Shown here: positions 1-9,998 of the stretch, piece by piece
How positions within the stretch are numbered: the first letter of the stretch is position 1
Layout of the letters: each line of letters begins with the position of its first letter
Origin: Microbacterium limosum
GTDB taxonomy: Bacteria; Actinomycetota; Actinomycetes; Actinomycetales; Microbacteriaceae
NCBI RefSeq assembly: GCF_036324365.1
Contig: NZ_CP137080.1
Location: 2,108,001-2,172,000, forward strand
Direction: 5' to 3'
Length of the DNA: 64,000 bases
Position numbers and translations under genes: made by a program
Notes under the pieces: generated by a model
What the model was told of the DNA's origin: nothing
The model's database searches: none
Seen by the model: only the letters and a program-made list of their open reading frames with translations

Positions 1-346
1 CCGCGACCTTCTTCGCATGACCCCCGCTCGGGTAACGCCCCCGGCGCAGGTCGCCGCCGATGCCGTCGAGCAGAGCCACGAGGTCCTCGACGATCACGGC
101 CATGTCGTCGGCGGGCTTGCGCTTGGCCTTCGACAGGCTCGGCGGGGCCTCGAGCACGCGCACCGACAGCGCCTGCAGCCCGCGCTTGCCGTCGGCGACA
201 CCGAACTCCACACGCGAGCCCGGCTTGGGTGCCGACGCGCCCTGCGGCAGAGCCGTGGCGTGCAGGAAGACGTCCTGGCCGTCATCCGTCGTGATGAAGC
301 CGAACCCCTTCTCCTCGTCGTAGAACCTGACCTTGCCGGTGGGCAT
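1..346 (-). CDS. Cold-shock-domain protein with C-terminal extension (3' end beyond window)
   Basis: Reading the minus strand from ATG 346 gives a cold-shock domain starting MPTGKVRFYDEEKGFGFIT, with the RNA-binding motif KGFGFIT and a second motif DVFLHAT. It is followed by a roughly 45-residue extension containing DDMAVIVEDLVALLDGIGGDLR, which classical 67-residue Csp proteins lack. Single-stranded RNA/DNA-binding chaperone by family. I chose 346 over the adjacent in-frame ATG at 349 because a GAGG site lies 5 nt upstream of 346. The C-terminus is cut by the window edge. A canonical short CspA is encoded separately at 11142-11345. Confidence 0.88.
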   Translation of the reverse strand, partial: MPTGKVRFYDEEKGFGFITTDDGQDVFLHATALPQGASAPKPGSRVEFGVADGKRGLQALSVRVLEAPPSLSKAKRKPADDMAVIVEDLVALLDGIGGDLRRGRYPSGGHAKKVA

Positions 347-448
347 CATGACCTCGCTGTAGGAAGCGCCCTGCGGGCGCGGGAAATCGCGGAGCGGATC
401 GCCCCGACACATCAGACTACGGCACCGGCGCGCACTAGGCTGAGACGG

Positions 449-721
449 ATGAGCCCGACCACACCCGACCCGATGCCGGCCCCCGGCCGCCTCGAGCGCG
501 TCCTCGCGTTCATGTCGCTCGGCATCGCCCTGCTCGCCATCGGCTGCTTCTTCGCGATCATGATCGGCACCGCCACCGGGATGACGCAGGCCGACTTCGG
601 CAGCGGCATCTGGCCCATGGTCGCCGTCCTGCCGATGATCGGGCTGCCGCTGGCCTTCGTGCTCATCATCGCGCTGCTGATCATCACGTGGGTCAAGCGC
701 GGCCGGGCCAACAGGGCGTAA
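449..721 (+). CDS. Small two-helix membrane protein, unknown function
   Basis: A 90-residue product with two hydrophobic segments, about residues 22-44 (MSLGIALLAIGCFFAIMIG) and 60-82, and a basic tail WVKRGRANRA. No enzymatic motif is visible. It ends 12 nt before the helicase-associated gene and is probably cotranscribed with it. The start is the ATG at 449; the same frame is open upstream, but that part is antisense to the cold-shock gene and reads as shadow. Integral membrane location is inferred from hydropathy only. Confidence 0.7.
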   Translation: MSPTTPDPMPAPGRLERVLAFMSLGIALLAIGCFFAIMIGTATGMTQADFGSGIWPMVAVLPMIGLPLAFVLIIALLIITWVKRGRANRA

Positions 722-733
722 GGCCCGGCCGAC

Positions 734-2449
734 ATGGCGGAGGGCACACGGGATCTCGCGGTACGGCTGGCCGCCCTCTCCGACGCGGAGCTGGCGGACT
801 TCCTGCGCGAGCGCCGCGCCCCCGCACTGCCGGCCTGGCGTGACTTCTTCGACGCCGCCGAAGCCCTCACCGATCCCGCGTCGCTGCGTCGCGCCCTCGC
901 CACGCTGCCCGCCGCCGACCTCGCCGAGCTGACGGACGCCGCCCGGGAGGGCCGCGAGAGCGGCAGCGCCCACACGCGACGCCTCATGCTGACGGATGCC
1001 GAGGGCGTCCCCCTCCCGCAGGTCGCGGCCCTGCTGGCCGAGTTCGGCGGCTCCCCCATCGACGTGGGTCGCCCCGCGCCCGATGCCGACGCCACCGCCG
1101 AGGGGCACGCCGCCGAGCGCGCCTTCACGAGCGTCGCCGCACTCGGCGACATCCTCATCCAGGCGATCCGCACGCCGCTCTCGCGTGTGGGCTCCGGGGC
1201 CCTGGGCGCCGCCGACCGCCGCCGCCTCGCCGAGGACCTCCCCCATCCCGACGACGTCGACCCCCTCATTTCGCTCGCCGAGCGCGCCGGCCTGCTCGCC
1301 GCCGACACCCGCTCGTTCATGCCCACCGCCGCCGCGGACGACTGGCTCGCGGCATCCACCCCCGACCGGTGGACGTCCGCCGCCCGCGCCTGGTGGATCG
1401 CCGTGCCGGCGCCCCTCACGGCGTCCGCCCGCCTCACCGACCCTGCCGGGTGGCCTGCGGCGTTCCCGGCCGACCCCGCCTGGCCCGACCGGGGCGCCGC
1501 GTTCCGCCGCGAGGCCGAGGCGTGGGGCATCGTGACTCCCACGGGCGCCGCCCCCTCGTGGACGCGCCTCATCGGCGCCGACCCCGCCGCCGCGGCGCGG
1601 GAGCTCGCAACACTCATGCCGCGCGAGGTCGACCGCATCTACCTGCAGAACGACCTCACCGCGATCTCGCCCGGTCCTCTCGCCCCGGGGCTCGACGTGA
1701 GACTGCGCCGCATCGCCGTGCGCGAATCGCACGCCCAGGCATCCTCCTACCGCTTCACGGCCGAGACCGTCGCAGGGGCGCTCACGGAGGGCGAGAACGC
1801 CGAGACGATCCTCGCCTTCCTCGCCGAGCTCTCGCTCACGGGTGTGCCCCAGCCGCTCGACTACCTCGTGCGCACGACGGCGGAGCGCCACGGCACCGTG
1901 CGGGTCGGCGACGACCCCGATGCCCCGGCCGATGCGACGCGCACGCGCGTGTGGAGCTCGTCGCCCGAGGCGCTCGAGCCGATCGCCGTCGATCAGTCGC
2001 TGCGGCCCCTCGGGCTCGTGCGCACCGCCGACGGCAGCGCCCTCACCTCGCGGGTCGCGCGCGACACGGTGCTGTGGGCCCTCATCGACGCCCGGTACCC
2101 CGCGATCGCGGTCGACGCCGACGGGACGATGCTGCGATTGCGCCGGCACCGGGTCGCCGTCTCGCCCCCCGCGACCGACGACGGCGAGACGTACGGTCCT
2201 ATAATCCGCCTGCTGCGTGGGGCCGACGAGGCCGACGCGGACGCCGCGTGGCTCGACCGCGAGCTCGAGGCCGCGGTGCGCGAGCGCAGCCTCGTCGAGA
2301 TCGACGTCGAGCTGCCGGGCGGCGTCGCGCGCACGTTCGTGCTCGAGGCGTCCGGCATGGGCGGCGGCCGGATGCGCGGCCGCGAGCGCGGCACCGACGT
2401 GGAGCGCACCCTCCCGGTCTCGAGCATCCGCAGCATCCGTCGCCTGTGA
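734..2449 (+). CDS. Helicase-associated protein (XPB/Ssl2-type N-terminal domain)
   Basis: A 571-residue protein without Walker motifs. Residues about 350-480 (FLAELSLTGVPQPLDYLV... onwards) resemble the helicase-associated domain found at the N-terminus of XPB/Ssl2, and actinobacterial homologues are named on that basis. It lies directly upstream of the XPB-type helicase (44 nt gap, same strand), so the two probably act together in DNA repair or transcription-coupled processes. The N-terminal third is Ala/Asp/Arg rich and not recognisable. Function beyond partnership with the helicase is inferred. Confidence 0.8.
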   Translation: MAEGTRDLAVRLAALSDAELADFLRERRAPALPAWRDFFDAAEALTDPASLRRALATLPAADLAELTDAAREGRESGSAHTRRLMLTDAEGVPLPQVAALLAEFGGSPIDVGRPAPDADATAEGHAAERAFTSVAALGDILIQAIRTPLSRVGSGALGAADRRRLAEDLPHPDDVDPLISLAERAGLLAADTRSFMPTAAADDWLAASTPDRWTSAARAWWIAVPAPLTASARLTDPAGWPAAFPADPAWPDRGAAFRREAEAWGIVTPTGAAPSWTRLIGADPAAAARELATLMPREVDRIYLQNDLTAISPGPLAPGLDVRLRRIAVRESHAQASSYRFTAETVAGALTEGENAETILAFLAELSLTGVPQPLDYLVRTTAERHGTVRVGDDPDAPADATRTRVWSSSPEALEPIAVDQSLRPLGLVRTADGSALTSRVARDTVLWALIDARYPAIAVDADGTMLRLRRHRVAVSPPATDDGETYGPIIRLLRGADEADADAAWLDRELEAAVRERSLVEIDVELPGGVARTFVLEASGMGGGRMRGRERGTDVERTLPVSSIRSIRRL

Positions 2450-2493
2450 GCCGCCGCGCCCGCCGCGGCATCCCGCCGGTAGACTGAGCAGTT

Positions 2494-4134
2494 ATGTCTG
2501 ACGGTCCCCTCATCGTCCAGAGCGATCGCACGGTGCTGCTCGAGGTGGCGCACCCGGATGCCGAGACCGCCCGCCACGAGCTGGCCGTCTTCGCCGAGCT
2601 CGAGCGCGCCCCCGAGCACATCCACACCTACCGTGTGACGCGGCTGGGCCTGTGGAACGCGCGTGCGGCGGGACACCAGGCCGACGACATGCTCGAGACC
2701 CTCGAGCGCTGGTCGCGGTTCCCCGTGCCGCCCTCGGTGTCGATCGACATCCGCGAGACGGTGGGCCGCTACGGCCGCCTGCTCATCGAGCGCGACGACG
2801 AGGGCACCCTCGTGCTGCGCTCCACCGACCAGGCGGTGCTCGCCGAGGTCGCCAAGAACAAGCGCATCCAGCCGCTGCTGACCGGCCACCCCACCCCCGA
2901 TTCGTACACGGTGGATGCGTGGGCCCGCGGCCACATCAAGCAGGAGCTGCTGAAGATCGGGTGGCCCGCCGAAGACCTCGCCGGCTACAGCCCCGGCACC
3001 CCCCACGAGATCGAGCTCGCGGAGGACGGCTGGCACCTGCGCCCTTACCAGCGCAAGGCCGTCGACAGCTTCGCCGACGGCGGCTCGGGCGTCGTGGTGC
3101 TGCCCTGCGGCGCCGGGAAGACCCTTGTGGGCGCGGCGGCGATGGCCGACACCAAGACGACGACGCTCATCCTCGTCACCAACACCGTCTCGGCGCGCCA
3201 GTGGCGCGACGAGCTGCTGCGACGCACGTCGCTCACGCCCGAGGAGATCGGCGAGTACTCGGGGCAGGTGAAGGAGGTCAAGCCGGTCACGATCGCGACG
3301 TACCAGATCCTCACCGCCAAGCGGAAGGGCGAGTACGCGCACCTCGCGCTGCTCGACGCGCTCGACTGGGGCCTCATCGTCTACGACGAGGTGCACCTGC
3401 TCCCCGCCCCCGTCTTCAAGCTCACCGCGGAACTGCAGGCGCGCCGGCGCCTGGGCCTGACGGCCACGCTCGTGCGCGAGGACGGCCGCGAGGGCGACGT
3501 CTTCAGCCTCATCGGCCCCAAGCGGTTCGACGCCCCGTGGAAGGAGATCGAGGCCCAGGGCTTCATCTCCCCCGCCGCCTGCTACGAGGTGCGCATCGAC
3601 CTGCCCGCCTCCGACCGCCTCGAGTACGCCGCGGCGGCGGATGACGAGCGGTATCGCCTCGCCGCGACGGCGCACGCGAAGATCGGGGTCGTCCGCAGCC
3701 TCGTCGAGCGGCACGAGGGCGAACGCATCCTGATCATCGGCCAGTACCTCGACCAGATCGACATCCTGGCCGACGCGCTCGGGGCCCCGAAGATCACGGG
3801 CGCGACGCCCGTCGACGAGCGCGAGGAGCTGTTCCAGGCGTTCCGCGAGGGCTCGCTCACGGTGCTCGTGGTGTCGAAGGTCGCGAACTTCTCGGTGGAC
3901 CTGCCCGAGGCATCCGTCGCCATCCAGGTGTCGGGCTCGTTCGGGTCGCGCCAGGAGGAGGCCCAGCGTCTCGGCCGCCTACTGCGTCCGAAGACCAACG
4001 GGCACACGGCGAGCTTCTACACGCTCATCGCGCGTGACACCGTCGACCAGGACTTCGCGCAGAACCGCCAGCGCTTCCTCGCCGAGCAGGGATACGCCTA
4101 CACGATCCTCGACGCCGACCAGCTCGCCGCCTGA
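2494..4134 (+). CDS. XPB-type DNA repair helicase (superfamily 2)
   Basis: A 546-residue SF2 3'-5' DNA helicase. Visible motifs in order: the Q-type region LRPYQRKAVD, Walker A PCGAGKT (about 203-209), the DEVH box (about 297), LTATLVRED (motif III region), and motif VI QEEAQRLGRLLRPK near residue 487. The N-terminal ~150 residues carry the damage-recognition-like domain seen in bacterial and archaeal XPB. Cytosolic, ATP-dependent DNA unwinding; the bacterial role is presumed to be repair. It follows the helicase-associated gene in an apparent operon and ends just before an opposing hydrolase remnant. Confidence 0.95.
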   Translation: MSDGPLIVQSDRTVLLEVAHPDAETARHELAVFAELERAPEHIHTYRVTRLGLWNARAAGHQADDMLETLERWSRFPVPPSVSIDIRETVGRYGRLLIERDDEGTLVLRSTDQAVLAEVAKNKRIQPLLTGHPTPDSYTVDAWARGHIKQELLKIGWPAEDLAGYSPGTPHEIELAEDGWHLRPYQRKAVDSFADGGSGVVVLPCGAGKTLVGAAAMADTKTTTLILVTNTVSARQWRDELLRRTSLTPEEIGEYSGQVKEVKPVTIATYQILTAKRKGEYAHLALLDALDWGLIVYDEVHLLPAPVFKLTAELQARRRLGLTATLVREDGREGDVFSLIGPKRFDAPWKEIEAQGFISPAACYEVRIDLPASDRLEYAAAADDERYRLAATAHAKIGVVRSLVERHEGERILIIGQYLDQIDILADALGAPKITGATPVDEREELFQAFREGSLTVLVVSKVANFSVDLPEASVAIQVSGSFGSRQEEAQRLGRLLRPKTNGHTASFYTLIARDTVDQDFAQNRQRFLAEQGYAYTILDADQLAA

Positions 4135-4135
4135 C

Positions 4136-4384
4136 TCATCCCGTCCGGGCGAAGAACCGGAGGATCAGTTCCTGCACGGCGCGCGGGTTGTCGTCGGTGG
4201 CGAAGTGCGCGGCGTCCGGAATGGATGCGAACTCCACGTCGTCCGCGAAGCGCTTCACATCGCCGACATGCGCGCGCACATAGGCCTCCGTCAGCGGCAC
4301 ATCCTTCGCGCCGAAGGCGTAGAGGGTCGGCGCCCGCAGCCGCCGCCGGCGGTATGCGCCGGTGACGAGAGCCGGCATCTCGCC
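4136..4384 (-). pseudogene. Alpha/beta hydrolase, C-terminal remnant
   Basis: On the minus strand the last ~80 codons read as the end of an alpha/beta hydrolase: LRAPTLYAFGAKDVPLTEAY, then a typical catalytic-His region IPDAAHFATDDNPRAV and the tail ELILRFFARTG. Upstream (higher coordinates) the frame stays open, but its sequence is antisense to the adjacent TetR gene and has no hydrolase character, so the nucleophile-elbow half is missing. It looks like the product of a deletion that also touched the start of the TetR gene. Confidence 0.7.
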
Positions 4385-4903
4385 GCCGCTCTCACCCTCG
4401 TGGGCGAGCAGGGAGTCCGCGCCCTCACCCACGCGCGCGTGGACGCCGCGGCCGGGTTGCCGAGGGGATCGACGTCGAACTGGTTCCGCACCCGCGACGC
4501 CCTCGTCGCGGGTGTGGTCGTCCACCTCGCCGAGAGCGAGCGCGCCGAGATCGCCACCGCGGGACCCCCCACGATCGACACTCCCGACCAGCTGACCGAC
4601 GCGTTCAGCGGCCTGATCGCGATGCAGACCGGACCCCTCGCGGCACGCACCCGCGCTCGGTACGCCCTGTTCCTCGAGGGCGCCCACGACCGGGTCATGC
4701 TCGAACCGCTGCTCGCCCAGCGCGCCGCATACGTCGAGTGGACGGCATCCCTGCTCGCGCACGTGGGCGCAGCCCACCCCGCCGAGGCGGTTCGCACGCT
4801 CATGGCCGCGTCCGAAGGCTTGATCCTGCATCGCCTCAGCGTCGATCCCGACGCCGAGATCCGTCCCGTCATCGACCGCGTGGTCCGCGCGTGCCTCGCC
4901 TGA
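4362..4903 (+). pseudogene. TetR-family regulator with damaged 5' end
   Basis: The frame ending at 4903 encodes a TetR regulator: the helix-turn-helix part LVGEQGVRALTHARVDAAAG, LPRGSTSNWFRTRDALV, then an all-helical ligand domain to the end. No in-frame ATG/GTG precedes the HTH at a sensible distance. A GTG at 4362 would give VTRAGI and then LAAALTLVGE if one C were added after 4379 (ATCTCG read as ATCCTCG), so a one-base deletion is the simplest explanation. An internal GTG near 4397 could still allow a truncated product lacking the first HTH helix. Originally it was probably divergent from the hydrolase. Confidence 0.6.
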
Positions 4904-4908
4904 CCGCC

Positions 4909-5001
<93 letters not shown>

Positions 5002-5103
5002 ACGGCGCGGCGCGGGAGCGCCGGGGCGTAGCGCATCCGCTCGGTCGCGCGCAATCGCACCGCAATCCTGCGCGCACAGAGGATCCGTCACGATAATGGG
5101 GGG

Positions 5104-5796
5104 ATGAGCGCACCCCGCATCCTTGTCGTCGACGACGAGCCGAACATCCGCGACCTGCTGGTCACGAGCCTGCGATTCGCCGGATTCCAGGTCAAGGCCG
5201 TCAGCAACGGCGCCCAGACAATCTCGGCCGTGCTCGAGGAGGAACCCGACCTCATCGTGCTCGACGTCATGCTCCCCGACATGAACGGCTTCAGCGTCAC
5301 GAAGCGTCTGCGCAGCGCCGGCTACACCGCACCGATCCTCTTCCTCACCGCGAAGGACGAGACCGAGGACAAGATCGAGGGTCTCAACGCCGGCGGCGAC
5401 GACTACGTCACCAAGCCCTTCAGCCTCGACGAGATCGTCGCGCGCATCCAGGCCATCCTGCGCCGCACGATGCAGGCCGACGAGGACGCCGTCATCCGCA
5501 CCGGCGAGCTGACGATGGATCAGGACACGCACGACGTGAAGGTCGGCGACGCCACGATCGACCTCAGCCCCACGGAGTTCAAGCTGCTCCGCTACCTCAT
5601 GCTCAACCCCAACCGGGTGCTCAGCAAGGCGCAGATCCTCGACCACGTCTGGGAATACGACTTCAACGGCGACGCGGGCATCGTCGAGAGCTACATCTCC
5701 TACCTGCGCCGCAAGATCGACCCGCACTCCTCCGAGCCGCTCATCCAGACCAAGCGGGGCTTCGGCTACATGCTGAAGTCCGGCAAGACCGCGTAG
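5104..5796 (+). CDS. OmpR/PhoB-type response regulator
   Basis: A 230-residue two-domain regulator. The receiver domain has the acidic pair VVDDE (10-12), phosphoacceptor D54 in IVLDVMLPD, the conserved Lys in YVTKPF, and a C-terminal winged helix with SPTEFKLLRYLM and KRGFGYML. It probably receives phosphate from the histidine kinase encoded 10 nt downstream and activates or represses promoters, perhaps its own. The stimulus is unknown. The TcrA/TrcR/MprA-like subgroup is suggested by the GFSVTKRLR region, but I cannot assign an orthologue. Confidence 0.93.
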   Translation: MSAPRILVVDDEPNIRDLLVTSLRFAGFQVKAVSNGAQTISAVLEEEPDLIVLDVMLPDMNGFSVTKRLRSAGYTAPILFLTAKDETEDKIEGLNAGGDDYVTKPFSLDEIVARIQAILRRTMQADEDAVIRTGELTMDQDTHDVKVGDATIDLSPTEFKLLRYLMLNPNRVLSKAQILDHVWEYDFNGDAGIVESYISYLRRKIDPHSSEPLIQTKRGFGYMLKSGKTA

Positions 5797-5806
5797 GACG
5801 CCCCCG

Positions 5807-7600
5807 CTGGACCGCCAGGCGAAGACCGATGCCCTCACCCTGTGGTGGCGCGGTATCAGCCTGCGCGCGAAGGTCACGGGCGTCACGGTCGCCATCCTCG
5901 TCGTCGGGCTCTTCGCATCGGGCATCGCGACCCTCGGGTTCGTCCGCAACGCCCTCGTCCTCGCGCAGGACGAGCAGCTCGTCGCACGCGCGCAGTCCGA
6001 CCTCGCCGCGGGCCTGCTCGAGGTGACGGCCGACGAGGAGGGGATCGTCGAGATCCGGCTCACGGAGGAGGCCGCCGCCGTCGACTACTACGTCGCCGTG
6101 TACGACCCGGCGGGCCAGTCCAAGGGCAGCGTCCCCGCGCAGGGCGGGCCCGTGTGGCCCGAGGAGTACCCGCTCGAGCGCACGATCACGGAGGGCACGA
6201 CGCCCTTCACGCTCACGTCGGAGGACGGCGCGGTCTACCACGCCAGCGCCGGCACGCTCGACCTCGAACGCGCGCTCGACATCCAGCTGGGCGGTCAGCT
6301 CTACACGCAGGTCGTCGCGCTGCCCCTCGCGCCCATCGACCGCACGATCGCCGTGTTCTTCGGCGTCTTCACGGTGCTCGGCGTCATCACGGTCGTCGCG
6401 GGTGCGCTGCTCACGCGCTTCCTCGTCACCCAGACCTTCCGCCCGCTCGTGCAGGTCGAGCGCGCCGCGACCTCCATCTCGGCCGGCGACTTCTCGCAGC
6501 GCCTGTCCCCCGGTGATCCCCGCACCGAGGTGGGCAAGCTCACGGGCGCCCTCAACACCATGCTCGACCGCGTGGATGCCTCGCTGTCGCAGCGCGACGC
6601 CACCGTGCGCCAGATGCGGCGCTTCATCGGCGACGCGAGCCACGAGCTGCGCACACCCCTCGTGACGGTGCGCGGCTACGCCGAGCTGTACCGGATGGGC
6701 GCGATCCGCGGCGACGACGACACCTCGCAGGCGATGCAGCGCATCGAGAAGGAGGCCATCCGCATGGGCGGCATGGTCGAGGACCTGCTCGCCCTCGCCC
6801 GTCTCGACGAACGCCGCGAGATCGCGATCGAGCCGGTCGATCTCCGACCGATCGCGCGGGATGCCGCCATGGACGTGCGCGCCGCGGCTCCGCAGCGCAC
6901 GATCACCGTCACCGACCTGACGGCCGCTCCCCCCATGCCGCCGCCCCTCGCATCCGCCCAGCTCGAGGCGCCCACGACCGACACGACACCGCAGCCCAAG
7001 CGGCGCGGCGTGGCAGGCCGTGGTGCCAACGGAGGCGGCGCCCGCCGTTCGCTGCTGCGCCGCACCGCCAAGCCCATGCCAGCCCCGCGCGCCGCCGACT
7101 CCGACGACGCCACCCTCCCCGCCCCGCTGTCGTTCGACGTGCCGCTCGTGGGTCCCGCCATCAGCCACCCGCCCGTCGTGCTCGGCGAGGAGAACCGCAT
7201 CCGCCAGGTCGTCGCGAACCTGCTCGGCAACGCACGGCGCTTCACGCCCGAAGACTCACCGATCGAGATCACCGTAGGCACCGACTCGTCGCGCCGCTCC
7301 GACCGCGCGCCGCTCGGCATGGGCTGGATCGCCGTCTCCGACCACGGCGAGGGAATCCCGCCGCAGATCCGTGAGCACATTTTCGAGCGGTTCTGGCGCG
7401 CCGACAGCTCCCGCACCCGCGAGACGGGCGGCACGGGCCTCGGGCTTGCGATCGTCGCCGGCATCGTCGACTCGCTGCACGGCACCGTCGAGGTCGGTGA
7501 TACCCCCGGCGGGGGCGCGACCTTCACGGTGTACCTGCCGCTCGCCGCCGAAGCGACGCTTTACCTCGACACGCAGCCACTGCCCAAGCTCCGCGACTGA
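5807..7600 (+). CDS. Membrane sensor histidine kinase (apparent CTG start)
   Basis: About 597 residues: TM1 near 22-45, an extracytoplasmic sensor region, TM2 near 180-205, HAMP, the HisKA motif GDASHELRTP with the phospho-His at about 279, N-box NLLGNARRF, G1 DHGEGIP and G2 GTGLGLAI. A long Ala/Pro/Arg-rich insert of about 85 residues separates HisKA from the ATPase domain. In this frame the only stop before it is at 5774-5776, and no ATG/GTG/TTG occurs until 6023, which would delete TM1. CTG 5807 lies 8 nt after AGGA (5795-5798) and gives a full-length protein, so I place the start there. Confidence 0.85.
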   Translation: MDRQAKTDALTLWWRGISLRAKVTGVTVAILVVGLFASGIATLGFVRNALVLAQDEQLVARAQSDLAAGLLEVTADEEGIVEIRLTEEAAAVDYYVAVYDPAGQSKGSVPAQGGPVWPEEYPLERTITEGTTPFTLTSEDGAVYHASAGTLDLERALDIQLGGQLYTQVVALPLAPIDRTIAVFFGVFTVLGVITVVAGALLTRFLVTQTFRPLVQVERAATSISAGDFSQRLSPGDPRTEVGKLTGALNTMLDRVDASLSQRDATVRQMRRFIGDASHELRTPLVTVRGYAELYRMGAIRGDDDTSQAMQRIEKEAIRMGGMVEDLLALARLDERREIAIEPVDLRPIARDAAMDVRAAAPQRTITVTDLTAAPPMPPPLASAQLEAPTTDTTPQPKRRGVAGRGANGGGARRSLLRRTAKPMPAPRAADSDDATLPAPLSFDVPLVGPAISHPPVVLGEENRIRQVVANLLGNARRFTPEDSPIEITVGTDSSRRSDRAPLGMGWIAVSDHGEGIPPQIREHIFERFWRADSSRTRETGGTGLGLAIVAGIVDSLHGTVEVGDTPGGGATFTVYLPLAAEATLYLDTQPLPKLRD

Positions 7601-7718
7601 CCGCCGCCGAAGCCACCTCTCACTCGACACGCAGCCGCTGCCCACGCTGCGCGAATGACGGCATCCGATCCTCCTCCAACTCGACACGCAGCCGCTCCCC
7701 ACACTCCGCGAATGACGG
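7565..7718 (+). repeat. Three tandem copies of the kinase gene 3' end
   Basis: A unit of about 40 nt beginning CTCGACACGCAGCC occurs at 7565 (inside the kinase gene), 7623 and 7680, spaced 58 and 57 nt. The two downstream copies each still encode LDTQPLPTLRE followed by a stop, so the last codons and stop of the kinase have been duplicated into the 3' non-coding region. Confidence 0.88.
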
Positions 7719-7846
7719 CCGCCCAACCCTCCTCCCCAGGGCGGGCACGGGCCCCAGTTGTCCACGGATGCCGCGGGCGGCGCCCCACGGCTGCGGCCGG
7801 GCGCATAGCGTGGCGCCGTACCCGCCCACGACCTCCAGGAGCCCGC

Positions 7847-8134
7847 ATGGCCGTCTTCTCCGTCGACTCCGACGCCGTCCTCACCCAGTCCGCCGCGGTC
7901 CGCGCGACCGCGGACCGGCTGCACGCCGAGTCGCAGGCGATGCTCGCGCAGCTCACGCAGCTGCAGGCGTCGTGGACGGGGCAGGCCGCGGCATCCTTCC
8001 AGAGCGTGCTCGACGAATGGCGCGTGACGCAGCTGCACGTGGAGCAGTCGCTCGCCTCGATCCACGGCGCGCTCGCCCTCGCCGCGCAGCACTACGCCGA
8101 GGCCGAGATGACGAGCGCGGCGCTGTTCCGCTGA
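7847..8134 (+). CDS. WXG100-family (ESAT-6-like) protein
   Basis: A 95-residue all-helical protein with the central turn motif WTG (residues about 44-46, SWTGQAA) typical of type VII secretion substrates, and a C-terminal YAEAEMTSA resembling the YxxxD/E export signal. Start ATG 7847 follows AGGA by 6 nt. No ESX machinery is in the window, so secretion through a distant EccC-type system is presumed from the family. Single gene, followed by the strong terminator at 8198-8231. Confidence 0.88.
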   Translation: MAVFSVDSDAVLTQSAAVRATADRLHAESQAMLAQLTQLQASWTGQAAASFQSVLDEWRVTQLHVEQSLASIHGALALAAQHYAEAEMTSAALFR

Positions 8135-8197
8135 CGACGCAGACCTCCGCGGGGCCGCCTCCCCCACCGCCCTCAGCCGGCGGCTCCGCGGACACGC

Positions 8198-8231
8198 AGA
8201 AGGGCCCCCTCCGCGTGGAGGGGGCCCTTCT
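8198..8231. terminator. Bidirectional hairpin terminator between the WXG100 gene and groL
   Basis: Perfect 15-bp arms 8198-8212 and 8217-8231 (AGAAGGGCCCCCTCC and its complement) with a 4-nt loop. It sits 15 nt beyond the groL stop on the minus strand and 63 nt after the WXG100 stop. Confidence 0.85.
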
Positions 8232-8246
8232 TGTGGTGCGTGGGAC

Positions 8247-9930
<1,684 letters not shown>

Positions 9931-9998
9931 TCACATTCTGGCACTCGCCCCGGGAGAGTGCAAGCCGCATGACGGCGGGCGACCGGATGCCGCGCCGC

